A stretch of DNA of 64,000 bases. It comes from Bacillota bacterium (GTDB lineage Bacteria > Bacillota > Clostridia > Lachnospirales > Lachnospiraceae). The notes under the pieces were generated by a model. It was not told where the DNA came from. It did no database searches and saw only the letters and a program-made list of their open reading frames with translations. Location: NCBI GenBank assembly GCA_023393095.1, contig JAEWMT010000052.1, forward strand, positions 1 to 64,000, read 5' to 3'. The position numbers and the translations under genes are program-made. Positions 44,404 to 53,653 of the stretch are shown in pieces (position 1 is the stretch's first letter; each line of letters opens with the position of its first letter).

Positions 44404-45696
44404 TTAATCGGTAGATACAATTGGTAATGTAATGATGAAAGCGGCTCCATTTCCAAACTCACTTTTTACATCAATACTTCCGTTATGTTTATTAACAATA
44501 ATATCATAGGATATGCTAAGGCCAAGGCCGGTACCCTTGCCAATTTCTTTTGTGGTGAAAAATGGATCAAATACTTTGTTCAAGTTCTCTGCTAATATAC
44601 CTGGACCATCATCTGAGATTTCGATACGCACTTTGGAATCTATGTTTTTGGCTTTAATTTTGATGGTTCCTAAAGTACTTCGGTTCTGGGATTTAATCGC
44701 CTGAGCAGCATTTACAATCATATTTACGAATACCTGACCAAGCTGAATCTTATTACAAAATAGGATAATATCCTCCGGTATATCAAGCGTGATATTGGCA
44801 GAATACTTAACTTCATTTTTTATAATTAGGATTACCTGCTGTATGAGTTCCAGTAAAATGTAGGTATCTTTTTCATTATCATTGGAGGATCTTGCATAAA
44901 TTCGTAGTGACTGTATGATATCAGTTATTCTTTTAATACCGTTTGCGGAATCGATAAATAGATTCTGCACATCATTTAGGATGAAATCCAGCTTTAAATC
45001 TTTATATTTATCATTGATCTCCAGAACTAGGTCGCAGGTCTCATTTCCACAGGGGATGATATCGTTCTGTATTTTAAGGTTAATAAAATTTAGAAATTCC
45101 TTAATTCTTACATAATATTTTCTTAGTATATCAAAATTACTACTGACATAACCCATTGGATTATTTATTTCATGTGCAATTCCCGCGGCTAATTGTCCGA
45201 TAGCAGCCATCTTTTCCGACTGAACCAAGCTGAATTTGGCTTCTGTCAATTCTGCATTGATCTGTTTTAGCTCTTCATTTTGCTTTCTTGTTACCTCTAA
45301 TAGGGATTTTAGATTATTAGAATTGTTTTTGGCCTCAATCGCTACTTTTAATCTGGAGTGTAATTCAACTGTATTGATGGGCTTACTAATATAGTCGAAG
45401 GCTCCGAGATCGAAGCACTTTTTATAAGCGTCGATATCGTCCAGAGAAGTCAGCATGATGATGGGAATGTCATCATATTTTTTATCTGCTCGTAGAAGCT
45501 CCAGCAAATCAAAACCGGTAATTGCTGGCATCATAATATCTGAGATTAAGATATCAATATCATGTTCATCAATAATAGATTTAACCTGTCTTGGATCATC
45601 ACACAATAAAATCTGAGAAATGTCGGCGATATCTTCCAGATATCGCTTTGCAGCTGATAAATTAAAATGGCTGTCGTCTACGACAAGCACTTTCAT
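44404..45696 (-). CDS. Receiver-histidine kinase hybrid sensor
   Basis: About 430 residues: an N-terminal receiver (VLVVDDSHFN, phospho-Asp in ILISDIMMPAITGFDLL, YISKPIN), a short coiled coil, an H-box with the phosphorylated His in AAGIAHEINNPMGYVSSN, and a HATPase domain with VNAAQAIKS, DDGPGILAEN and GKGTGLGLSI. There is no membrane segment, so it is a cytoplasmic kinase whose own receiver takes an upstream signal. The start at MKVLVVDDSH is the family-like choice; ATGs at 45708, 45714 and 45747 are in frame, and a AAAGG lies between. Confidence 0.87.
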   Translation of the reverse strand: MKVLVVDDSHFNLSAAKRYLEDIADISQILLCDDPRQVKSIIDEHDIDILISDIMMPAITGFDLLELLRADKKYDDIPIIMLTSLDDIDAYKKCFDLGAFDYISKPINTVELHSRLKVAIEAKNNSNNLKSLLEVTRKQNEELKQINAELTEAKFSLVQSEKMAAIGQLAAGIAHEINNPMGYVSSNFDILRKYYVRIKEFLNFINLKIQNDIIPCGNETCDLVLEINDKYKDLKLDFILNDVQNLFIDSANGIKRITDIIQSLRIYARSSNDNEKDTYILLELIQQVILIIKNEVKYSANITLDIPEDIILFCNKIQLGQVFVNMIVNAAQAIKSQNRSTLGTIKIKAKNIDSKVRIEISDDGPGILAENLNKVFDPFFTTKEIGKGTGLGLSISYDIIVNKHNGSIDVKSEFGNGAAFIITLPIVSTD

Positions 45697-46030
45697 TATA
45701 ATAACCATGCCTTTCATTATAGCCTGCAAATTTTTATGTGAAATCAAGATATCACATTATGCAGGCACAAATTTGCGCGTGAAAAATCTTTGATTTTTCA
45801 CAATCCGATTATACCATTTATAGGATATTGATTCAACTTACATTTGTAAGTTTTAACCAATTATCATTGATAATAATCATCATCATATGACAAAAAAAGA
45901 AATATATAATTGTTGAGATTAAGATTGCATGTTAAAATATGCATGAAACATAACAATGTTGGTCAGTCAACGCACCAGTGATTCTGTTCAATATAGAATA
46001 GGTTAATCACACTCAGAAAAGAGGGATGTC
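45697..46030. other. Divergent region with structured leader of the kinase gene
   Basis: On the minus strand a promoter (TTGAAT, 17 bases, TATAAT at 45808-45836) is followed by a perfect GTGAAAAATC/GATTTTTCAC hairpin (45779-45801). A second inverted structure has outer arms GCCTGC/GCAGGC and inner GTGA/TCAC (about 45722-45766) just before the start codons. The AraC promoter on the plus strand was not located. Confidence 0.55.
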
Positions 46031-46900
46031 ATGGATGATTTTGAATATGTGAAAGCCTTAATTGATGAAAGTGTTACGGAAGAAGATTTAAAATATGTAG
46101 ACTGTTATGTAAATAAAAAAATGGGATTATTTATTCCTAGCGTAGGTGACTGTCAATATGCTATAAAGCTTCATCACACACATCCTACCTATATGTTTCT
46201 TATTGTATTTTCAATGGAATCCTTTGATATACAACCAAACATTGAGCTTAAAGAAAACCATTATTTTGCTGTCGCACTATCCCCAAATATACCCCACATT
46301 GATCATGATGAACAATTCAATCATTATTATTGCATTTTAGTCAATAAGGAATACTTTGAAGAGCAATATCGTATGTATACTGATGAGAAGCCTGATTTTA
46401 AATGGAAGCAGTTTGCTATTTGTCATGATATTTTGAAAGCATTGAATACCTTTGCCTTTGAATATTCTAAAAAAATGCAGAATTCAGATATTACTTTAGA
46501 TGCTCAGGCCACTATCGTTACTCATTGGTTAATACGAAGTATTCTGGGGGAAAATTATGATATGAGGGCAATCTCCTCTAATTATGCCGTGGCACGTGCA
46601 GAGCATTATATTGAACAGCATTTTAGCGAGAATATAACGGTTAAGAAGCTAGCTGAATTAGGAAATCTGTCAGTATCAAGCTTTAATCGTATGTTTAAGA
46701 AAGAAACCAATTTAACACCGTTTGAATATTTAATAGAAGTTAGAATTCAAAAATCTAAGAAATTACTCAGAAGAAAAGAGATTCCTATTACAGAAGTTGC
46801 AATGCGTTGTGGCTTTGGCAGTAGTTCACATTTTTCATCTAGTTTTAGCAGGATTCTGAATATCACACCTTCTGAATATCGGAATTCTTATTGCGATTAG
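46031..46900 (+). CDS. AraC-family transcriptional regulator
   Basis: 289 residues. An N-terminal cupin-like sensing domain (HTHPTYMFLIVFS, ALSPNIPHIDHDE) is followed by two C-terminal HTH motifs: ITVKKLAELGNLSVSSFNRMFKKETNLTPFEYL and ITEVAMRCGFGSSSHFSSSFSRILNITPSEYR. It is a probable activator. The neighbouring PPOX-type gene, 105 bases downstream, may be a target. The ribosome site is GAGGG. Confidence 0.92.
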   Translation: MDDFEYVKALIDESVTEEDLKYVDCYVNKKMGLFIPSVGDCQYAIKLHHTHPTYMFLIVFSMESFDIQPNIELKENHYFAVALSPNIPHIDHDEQFNHYYCILVNKEYFEEQYRMYTDEKPDFKWKQFAICHDILKALNTFAFEYSKKMQNSDITLDAQATIVTHWLIRSILGENYDMRAISSNYAVARAEHYIEQHFSENITVKKLAELGNLSVSSFNRMFKKETNLTPFEYLIEVRIQKSKKLLRRKEIPITEVAMRCGFGSSSHFSSSFSRILNITPSEYRNSYCD

Positions 46901-47005
46901 CTCGAAAATGGTTGTTTTTTAATATTTTTTGCATTTATTTTGATAGCTTATTGATTACCTTTTTGTTACTATTTACGTTATCATATTTAAAGGAGAGATA
47001 AGCCT

Positions 47006-47422
47006 ATGACTAAGGAAGAAATGTTTCAGTTAATGAATGCAAATCCTGTATTTCATTTGGCAACGATGGATGGTGATCAACCGAGAGTAAGAGGTATGCT
47101 TTTATTTAGAGCGGATGATAATGGTATTATATTTCATACAGCTTCGATTAAGGATGTGTTCGCTCAGCTTATGAAAAATCCGAAGGCTGAATTATGTTTT
47201 CAAGGTCAGGGAGTGCAATTAAGAGTAACCGGAGTCTTAGAGCTGAATACTGATGAGAATCTTAAAGATGAAATATTTAATCACCCTTCGAGGAAATTTT
47301 TACAGGCTTGGAAGGAAAAGGGTATTGATGGTTTGCTTCAAGTCTTCAGTTTAAAAAATGGAACTGCTATTGAATGGACTATGGCTACCAATTTTGATGA
47401 AAAGAAACCGGTAACTTTATAA
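47006..47422 (+). CDS. Pyridoxamine 5'-phosphate oxidase-family flavin protein
   Basis: 138 residues with the split-barrel fold. FHLATMDGDQPRVRGMLLF is the family's N-terminal flavin-binding segment, and AELCFQGQGVQLRVTG is the second conserved strand. Such small proteins bind FMN, F420 or heme and have varied roles; this one is too short to be a true PNPOx. AAGGAG precedes the ATG. Confidence 0.85.
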   Translation: MTKEEMFQLMNANPVFHLATMDGDQPRVRGMLLFRADDNGIIFHTASIKDVFAQLMKNPKAELCFQGQGVQLRVTGVLELNTDENLKDEIFNHPSRKFLQAWKEKGIDGLLQVFSLKNGTAIEWTMATNFDEKKPVTL

Positions 47423-47480
47423 GATATTATTGAATTATTAAAAATTTTACAATTCTTTTTTTACAAGAGATAAGTTAAGG

Positions 47481-47593
47481 GGCTGTCGCATTTTAGACAT
47501 ATATGATATAAGGTACTCCGCATAATCTCCACACAGTGCATTAAGGAGATTATGCGGAGTACCTCTATCACTGAAATTTATTTTGTGATAGCC
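47481..47593. mobile_element. 113-bp palindromic intergenic element, short form
   Basis: It begins GGCTGTCGCA and ends TGTGATAGCC, the same terminal repeats as the 209-bp element at 1401 apart from two changes. Its arms (ATGATATAAGGTACTCCG, CATAATCTCC, GTGCATTAAGGAGATTATG) match both arms of that element when reversed, but the central ~95 bases are absent. It occupies the space between the PPOX gene and the ArsR unit and has no coding potential. Confidence 0.75.
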
Positions 47594-48002
47594 TCTTATA
47601 TATAGATTAATCTTATTTTTTTGTTGACTTATTTTATATAATCTTTTTTAATCTTCAAACTTTCTTACATCTCCTTCAAAAACTTTAGCATATTTCTGTA
47701 ATCTTTCGACCTTGATCATTAATATTCAAGGACGATATGATGCATTTGGTATTGATATAGATATAAGTGAATATACTATTATGATTTACAATCGGGTTAT
47801 AATACTATCATATCGATAATTGGATGAGTACCATAAAACGGATTTGTGGCACCCAATCCAATAAGTGGAACTTTTTGGTTATGCTGAGAATTTTTAATAA
47901 AAAATTTAAATTTCTTGACACATATATTGCCATATCGTAATATATAAATATATAGATATTAGAATGTTTAAAAAATAACGAAAGAAGCCGAAGGTGAAAA
48001 TA
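47594..48002. other. Gene-free stretch before the ArsR gene
   Basis: It holds an imperfect hairpin at 47819-47862 (ATTGGAT...GTACC against GG.ACCCAATCCAAT) of unknown role, then the arsR-type promoter at 47915. Nothing coding was seen. Confidence 0.45.
47915..47962 (+). promoter_or_regulatory. Promoter and likely operator of the ArsR-CDR unit
   Basis: TTGACA and TAATAT are 17 bases apart. The -10 box merges into an inverted AATAT...ATATT stretch (to about 47961), in the position where ArsR-type repressors bind. Confidence 0.55.
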
Positions 48003-48302
48003 ATGGACCACGATTATAATCAGTTTAATGAAACTGCAGAAATGCTTAAGACAATTGCACATCCGGTTCGGTTGTGTATCATTAAGGGTCTGCTGGAAAA
48101 TGGAGAATGCAATGTGAGTCATATGCAGTCGTGTCTTCGAACACCGCAATCTACCATTTCACAGCATCTTCAGAAGCTAAGAACGGCAGGAATCATTGAA
48201 GGTAGGAGAAATGGCTTGGAGATCTATTATCAGGTTTGCGATGATAAGGTCAAAGCGATCATTGAGGTTTTATTTAGCGATAGTAAAGATGTGAATCAAT
48301 AA
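48003..48302 (+). CDS. ArsR-family regulator, cysteine-containing
   Basis: 99 residues, a winged helix with TIAHPVRLCIIKGLLENGECNVSHMQSCLRTPQSTISQHLQKLRTAGII. Cysteines occur at LCII, GEC, QSC and, in the last helix region, YYQVCDD. The typical metal-box ELCVCDL is absent. With a sulfane-sulfur enzyme next door, a thiol or persulfide sensor like SqrR/BigR is plausible, but this is inference. The start is the ATG preceded by AAGG; a GTG three codons earlier is possible. Confidence 0.87.
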   Translation: MDHDYNQFNETAEMLKTIAHPVRLCIIKGLLENGECNVSHMQSCLRTPQSTISQHLQKLRTAGIIEGRRNGLEIYYQVCDDKVKAIIEVLFSDSKDVNQ

Positions 48303-48383
48303 ACAATAGGAGACTAGGTTAAAAGGATGCAAATATTGTGCGGACCCCCAAATTATCGGTGGTTCGGCAGAATGGAGGTTACT

Positions 48384-50897
48384 ATGAGTAAAAAAGTATT
48401 AATTGTCGGTGGAGTAGCAGGCGGAGCATCCGCAGCAGCAAGACTCAGAAGACTGGATGAGACAGCAGAGATTATTATGTTTGAGAGGGATGAATACATC
48501 TCTTTTGCAAACTGTGGTCTTCCTTACTATATTGGAGAAAGCATCAAGGAAAGAAATAGGCTTTTAGTTCAGACCCCGGAAGGAATGAAAGCAAGATTTC
48601 AAATAGATGTTAGAAATAACAGTGAAGTAATCAAGGTAGATGCTGAAAAAAAGAAAGTAACTGTAAATAGTAAAGAAAAAGGTATTTATGAAGAAAGCTA
48701 TGATTATTTAATCTTATCTCCGGGTGCAAAAGCAATACGCCCGGTGATTCCGGGAATTGATAGTAATAAGATATTTACTCTAAGAAATATTCCGGATACG
48801 GATCGTATCAAAGCTTATGTGGATTATAAGGACGCACAGAGTGCTGTGGTGATTGGCGGTGGATTCGTAGGCGTAGAGATGGCTGAAAATCTTCGAGAAC
48901 GAGGCATGGAGGTATCTCTTGTTGAGGCGGCACCTCATATCTTGGCTCCGTTTGATTATGATATGGCCGTTCTGGCGGAGAAGGAGATGATGGATAACGG
49001 CGTTCATCTGGTATTAGAGGACGGAGTAAAAGCATTTCAGGAATCAGGCAATCAGATAGAGGTTACATTAGCGAGCGATAAGAAGCTGATTGCAGATATG
49101 GTTGTTCTGGCAATCGGTGTTGCACCGGATACCGCCTTCTTAAAAGACAGCGGGTTACATTTCGGCCCGAAGGGTCATATTATTGTTGATGATAAAATGC
49201 AGACAAATAAAGAAGGTATTTATGCGGTCGGTGATGCAATCGAAGTTACCGACTTCGTAACAAAACAAAAAGCAGCCATCCCCTTAGCCGGTCCTGCGAA
49301 TAAACAGGGCAGAATTGCAGCAGACAATGTTGCAGGATTAAGCAGCAGCTTCAAGGGCTCCCAGGGTACTTCTATTATAAAAGTTTTTGGTTTGACTGCG
49401 GCAAATACAGGTGCAAATGAAAGAGCACTGCAGAAGGCTGGAATTACCTATAAAACGATTACGGTCCATCCGGTATCCCATGCTTCCTATTATCCCGGAT
49501 CTGCGCCGATGGCTTTGAAGCTAATATTCGATGAAGCAGGCAAGATCCTTGGTGCACAGGGAATTGGATATGAAGGAGTGGATAAACGTATTGATGTGAT
49601 AGCAACCGTTATTCGACTTGGCGGCACAGTAGAAGATCTGACTGAGCTTGAACTTTCCTATGCACCTCCATTTTCCTCCGCAAAGGATCCGGTTAATATG
49701 GCTGGCTTTGTAGCACAGAATGTACTCGAGGGAAGAGCCCATGTGGCAACCTGGGAAGAGGTTGAACGGATGAAACCGGAGGATTATATCCTTGTTGATG
49801 TCCGTACGGAACTCGAATATGGAAATGGTCATATTGAGGGTGCCATTAATATTCCGGTTGACAACTTAAGAGAACGTTTAGGAGAACTCGATCCTAATAA
49901 GACCGTTGTAGAATACTGTCAGGTGGGTCTACGTGGTTATGTGGCTGACCGTATCCTATCACAGCATGGTTATAAGGTATTAAATGTTACCGGCGGATAT
50001 AAGACAATATCTTCACTCAAGTTTGATGTTAATATGGCAGAACAGAGTTATGAAGCAGTTAAAAAGAGTACCAGAGTATCGGCGGCTGAAGCAATTAATC
50101 AGGTAAAAATCGATCCGGATACCCAGACGCTTAAAACAGAGGAAAGACCTGTCGGAGAATATGATAAAACCCTGGATGCTTGCGGATTATGCTGTCCAGG
50201 ACCATTGATGCAGGTAAAGGCATCCATGACGGATATGGAAGAAGGACAGATACTTAAGGTAGCGGCGTCAGATCCCGGATTTTTTGAAGATATTAAAGCA
50301 TGGTGTAAGAGAACAAACAATGAACTTTTGAATTTGACTAAATCAGGCAGTAATATTACTGCTTATATCAAAAAATTAAGTAAAAGCAATGAGGCATTGG
50401 TTCATTGCCAGGAGGCTCAGACAGTGAAGGATAATAAGACAATGGTAGTATTTAGTGGAGATCTGGATAAGGCAATCGCATCCTTTATCATCGCAAACGG
50501 TGCGGCCTCCATGGGTAAGAAGGTTACCATGTTCTTTACCTTCTGGGGATTGAATATTTTAAGAAAACCGGATAAGGTCAAAGTTAAGAAAGGTATGATG
50601 GATAGCATGTTTGGCATGATGATGCCAAGAGGAAGTAAGAAACTAAAGCTTTCTAATATGAATATGCTTGGTATGGGCGGGAAGATGATCCGCAAGGTCA
50701 TGAAGGATAAGAATGTGTCCTCTCTTGAGGAATTAATACAGGCGGCCATCGACAGTGGAATCGAAATTGTAGCCTGCCAGATGTCCATGGATGTTATGGG
50801 ACTGAAAAAGGAAGAATTGATCGATGGTGTGAAGATAGGCGGCGTGGGCTACTATCTTGGCGAAGCAGAAGATTCTAATGTAAACCTGTTTATCTAA
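48384..50897 (+). CDS. CoA-disulfide reductase-like fusion: FAD/NAD reductase, rhodanese, TusA and DsrE-like domains
   Basis: An 837-residue four-domain protein. Residues 1-445 are a pyridine-nucleotide disulfide reductase: GGVAGGASAAARLRR FAD loop, redox Cys44 in SFANCGLPYYIG, NAD loop VVIGGGFVGVEMAENL, and YAVGDAIEV. Next is a rhodanese (DYILVDVRTELEYGNGHIEGAINIP, active Cys in EYCQVGLRG), then a TusA-like domain (DACGLCCPGPLMQVKASM), then a DsrE/DsrF-like C-terminus (VVFSGDLDKAIASFIIANGAA, ending near VACQMSMDVMG). Related CoADR-rhodanese proteins reduce CoA disulfides, persulfides or polysulfides; here sulfur could pass along the fused carriers. The start has GGAGG five bases upstream. 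It lies 81 bases after arsR. Confidence 0.93.
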   Translation: MSKKVLIVGGVAGGASAAARLRRLDETAEIIMFERDEYISFANCGLPYYIGESIKERNRLLVQTPEGMKARFQIDVRNNSEVIKVDAEKKKVTVNSKEKGIYEESYDYLILSPGAKAIRPVIPGIDSNKIFTLRNIPDTDRIKAYVDYKDAQSAVVIGGGFVGVEMAENLRERGMEVSLVEAAPHILAPFDYDMAVLAEKEMMDNGVHLVLEDGVKAFQESGNQIEVTLASDKKLIADMVVLAIGVAPDTAFLKDSGLHFGPKGHIIVDDKMQTNKEGIYAVGDAIEVTDFVTKQKAAIPLAGPANKQGRIAADNVAGLSSSFKGSQGTSIIKVFGLTAANTGANERALQKAGITYKTITVHPVSHASYYPGSAPMALKLIFDEAGKILGAQGIGYEGVDKRIDVIATVIRLGGTVEDLTELELSYAPPFSSAKDPVNMAGFVAQNVLEGRAHVATWEEVERMKPEDYILVDVRTELEYGNGHIEGAINIPVDNLRERLGELDPNKTVVEYCQVGLRGYVADRILSQHGYKVLNVTGGYKTISSLKFDVNMAEQSYEAVKKSTRVSAAEAINQVKIDPDTQTLKTEERPVGEYDKTLDACGLCCPGPLMQVKASMTDMEEGQILKVAASDPGFFEDIKAWCKRTNNELLNLTKSGSNITAYIKKLSKSNEALVHCQEAQTVKDNKTMVVFSGDLDKAIASFIIANGAASMGKKVTMFFTFWGLNILRKPDKVKVKKGMMDSMFGMMMPRGSKKLKLSNMNMLGMGGKMIRKVMKDKNVSSLEELIQAAIDSGIEIVACQMSMDVMGLKKEELIDGVKIGGVGYYLGEAEDSNVNLFI

Positions 50898-50950
50898 TCA
50901 AACGTTAAAAAGGGTTTGAATTTAAGAATATGATATATCAGTATATGATA

Positions 50951-50981
50951 CAAAGGGAGCAGCAATAACTAGCTCCCTTTG
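50951..50981 (+). terminator. Terminator after the CoA-disulfide reductase fusion
   Basis: CAAAGGGAGC pairs with GCTCCCTTTG around an 11-base loop. The T-run is short. Confidence 0.7.
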
Positions 50982-51163
50982 TGTATATCTTAGGTTAAAA
51001 TTATTGATAATATTAACGCAAATAAAATCTTAAATTCTAAAACATATATAAATTGATAATAGACATATTGAAAATAGTCATTGGTTATGTTATTTTCAAA
51101 CTAGCTTAGGAATATATTCTTTCAACTATAATTTATAAAAGTGATATTGGAGGTAGCAGTAAG

Positions 51164-52354
51164 ATGTTGACAAGAAATAATAATAAAAATGGTGATGAAC
51201 TATCCATCCTTGGCTTTGGATGTATGCGTTTTCCGATGAAGGGCGGTAGTATTGATGAGGCCAGGTCAATTGCTATGATAAGAGATGCAATTGATAAAGG
51301 AATAAATTATTTTGATACGGCTTATTTTTATCATAATGGAAAAAGTGAGTCGCTTCTCGGAGAGGCACTATCCGGGGGCTACAGAGAGAAGGTAAAGATA
51401 GCGACAAAGCTTCCACCTTTTATGGTAAGTAAGTTAGAGGGTGCCAAGAAAATATTTAATACGCAGTGTACTAAGTTAAGGACAGATTACATCGATTACT
51501 ATCTGTTACATATGCTGCCGGATAAGACCACCTTTGACCGGATGGTATCAATCGGTGTTATGCAATGGCTGGAACAGCTGAAAATGAACGGAACGATCAA
51601 AAATATAGGATTTTCCTTTCATGGTTCCAAGACAGATTTTGAACAGATTGTAACAGCATATCCATGGGATTTTTGTCAGATCCAATATAACTATCTGGAT
51701 GAGAATAATCAGGCAACCAAATCAGGTCTGGAGCTTGCTGGTTCTCTAGGGATACCGGTCATAATCATGGAGCCTCTACGTGGAGGAAAGCTTGTCAATA
51801 ATCTGCCGGAACAAGTGATAAAAGAGTTTAAGGACTTTGATGAGAATCGAACCCCTGCCGAATGGGCACTCAGATGGATATGGAATCACCCGGAGGTTAC
51901 TGTGATTCTGTCTGGTATGAGCGATGAAGAACAGCTTGCAGAAAATATAAGAATTGCTTCGGATGCCAGAGAAAATTCATTGTCCAAAGAAGAACTCAAA
52001 GTATTTGATCGGGTGAAAGCAATATTACTAGAGAAAACAAAAATTCCCTGTACGGGATGCGCATATTGTATGCCTTGTCCTGCAGGAGTGAATATACCCG
52101 GCTGCTTTTCGGCTTATAATGATAAGTATTTACTTGGGGATAAACGAAATAGGTTTAAATATATGCAGACTCTTGGGACTCTAGCAAAGCAGCCTGCTTA
52201 TGCTTCGTTGTGTAAGGAATGCGGAAAATGTGAGCTTCATTGTCCGCAGCATATCGAAATCCGTAAGGAGTTAAAGACAGTGAAAAAAGAGATGGAAGCT
52301 TTCTGGTTTAAACCGGTAGCAGCTATCGGGAGGAAAATTATGAAGGTTAAATAA
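51164..52354 (+). CDS. Aldo/keto reductase with C-terminal 4Fe-4S domain
   Basis: 396 residues. The N-terminal ~280 are an aldo/keto reductase barrel with tetrad residues in YFDTAYFY, KIATKLPPF and DYYLLHML. The C-terminal ~100 hold two cysteine clusters, CTGCAYCMPCPAGVNIPGCF and CKECGKCELHCP, which are ferredoxin-like. This fused type is common in anaerobes and may couple the reductase to ferredoxin; the substrate is unknown. It differs from the two reductases at 22988-25072. GGAGG precedes the ATG. Confidence 0.92.
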   Translation: MLTRNNNKNGDELSILGFGCMRFPMKGGSIDEARSIAMIRDAIDKGINYFDTAYFYHNGKSESLLGEALSGGYREKVKIATKLPPFMVSKLEGAKKIFNTQCTKLRTDYIDYYLLHMLPDKTTFDRMVSIGVMQWLEQLKMNGTIKNIGFSFHGSKTDFEQIVTAYPWDFCQIQYNYLDENNQATKSGLELAGSLGIPVIIMEPLRGGKLVNNLPEQVIKEFKDFDENRTPAEWALRWIWNHPEVTVILSGMSDEEQLAENIRIASDARENSLSKEELKVFDRVKAILLEKTKIPCTGCAYCMPCPAGVNIPGCFSAYNDKYLLGDKRNRFKYMQTLGTLAKQPAYASLCKECGKCELHCPQHIEIRKELKTVKKEMEAFWFKPVAAIGRKIMKVK

Positions 52355-52450
52355 TATAAATTACATTAGGGTAAACACCCAAACTATAAATCATTTTAAT
52401 ATAGAATTGAAGAAATGAAGGGTATCTAAGGGTTCTATATAAAACAGAAT

Positions 52451-52491
52451 GCACATCCTCAAAGATTATAATCTGTAGGGTGTGCTTTTTT
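52451..52491 (+). terminator. Terminator after the ferredoxin-like aldo/keto reductase
   Basis: GCACATCC pairs with GGGTGTGC around a ~19-base loop, followed by a T6-7 run. Confidence 0.8.
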
Positions 52492-52546
52492 ATGGAAATT
52501 AGCGTTACTTCTTTTTAAGCAGATCCTCTTTAATGAAATTTATTTA

Positions 52547-52596
52547 TTGACAATGTTCTAACGTTATAATATAGTTAGTTAAAATAAAACTAACTA
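52547..52596 (+). promoter_or_regulatory. MarR promoter with an inverted-repeat operator
   Basis: TTGACA (52547) and TATAGT (52570) are 17 bases apart. TAGTTAGTT (52572-52580) and AACTAACTA (52588-52596) form an exact inverted repeat overlapping the -10 box, a typical MarR autorepression layout. Confidence 0.7.
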
Positions 52597-52622
52597 AATT
52601 TCAGAAAGAGGTGTAATAACAT

Positions 52623-53081
52623 ATGATGTCATCAGCAGCTTTTTTAGAGCTACAGAATGTTTTTGCGGATTTGTTAAAAAATTATCGTTATAACTATAGA
52701 TCCAGCATGATTGACGAATTGGAATGGTCGGATTTGACTTTTAAACAATTCGTTTATCTGGATACGATACTCAAAATGAATGAACCCACCTATAGCGATA
52801 TAGCTAAGAAATTTAACATTACCAAACCATCAGTAACGATAATGGTAAATAAGCTGATCAGTCTTGGTTATCTCAAAAGAATACAATCCGAGGATGATCG
52901 TCGGGTTTATCATGTTTTAGCAGGTTCAAAGGGCAGTAATATGCTTGCTATTGAGAATAATGCTATTACAGGTTTGACGCAGCAAATAACTTCCTGTCTT
53001 ACAGAAACAGAATTAGCATCTTATATTTCGCTAACAGAAAAGATAAATGCTAATTATATATCAAAAGAAGAATTAAAGTAA
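52623..53081 (+). CDS. MarR-family transcriptional regulator
   Basis: 152 residues with a central winged HTH: PTYSDIAKKFNITKPSVTIMVNKLISLGYLKRIQSEDDRRVYHVLAG. The DDRR wing is conserved in MarR. Two ATGs in a row allow a start one codon later; the GAGGTG ribosome site serves both. The TAGTTAGTT inverted repeat over its promoter implies autorepression. It leads the run of two half-permeases and a flavodoxin-ferredoxin, likely its regulon. Confidence 0.92.
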   Translation: MMSSAAFLELQNVFADLLKNYRYNYRSSMIDELEWSDLTFKQFVYLDTILKMNEPTYSDIAKKFNITKPSVTIMVNKLISLGYLKRIQSEDDRRVYHVLAGSKGSNMLAIENNAITGLTQQITSCLTETELASYISLTEKINANYISKEELK

Positions 53082-53173
53082 AAATACTTACTTCTGATTT
53101 TAAAGAAATAAACGCTGTTAATAAGCAAGATGAAGTGTAACTACGAAGAATATAAAAGAGGATAAAGAGAATA

Positions 53174-53653
53174 ATGTTTACTGCGTTTATATATATAGTG
53201 ACTTTTGGACTACTTGTTATTTCAATAAGAAAGGATAAGAAAAAGTCATTGTTAGCTTTGAAGCAAGCATGGAAGTCTTTTGAAAATATATTGCCTCAAT
53301 TCTTAACGATTATAGTTATTATAGGAATCATGTTGGCTGTTTTGAGCCCGGAAGTGATTTCTGGATTAATCGGAGAGCAGTCTGGGTGGTTAGGGATGTT
53401 AATCGCTTCTTTCGTTGGGGCAATTTGCTTAATACCTGGTTTTGTGGTATTTCCATTAGCATCGAGTTTGTTAAAAAACGGTGCTGGTTTAATGCAAATT
53501 GCTGTACTTATATCAACGTTAATGATGGTAGGAATCGTGACAATTCCGTTGGAGATAAAGTATTTCGGGAAAAAGGCTGCAATACTAAGGAATAGTTTAG
53601 CGTTTGTATATTCATTTATAGTAGCAATAGCAATCGGGGTGGTGGTGAAATGA
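53174..53653 (+). CDS. Half-permease A of a split COG0701-type transporter
   Basis: 159 residues with about four or five membrane segments. AIGIMLAVLSPEVISGLIGEQSGWLGMLIASFVGAICLIPGFVVFPLASSLL resembles one half of the DUF318/ArsP-type permeases, with its G-x-x-x-G-A-I and P-G-F-V segment; I name the family with moderate confidence. The next gene encodes the complementary half, overlapping by four bases (ATGA), so the two should act as a heterodimer. The substrate is unknown; ArsP relatives export organoarsenicals. Confidence 0.72.
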   Translation: MFTAFIYIVTFGLLVISIRKDKKKSLLALKQAWKSFENILPQFLTIIVIIGIMLAVLSPEVISGLIGEQSGWLGMLIASFVGAICLIPGFVVFPLASSLLKNGAGLMQIAVLISTLMMVGIVTIPLEIKYFGKKAAILRNSLAFVYSFIVAIAIGVVVK

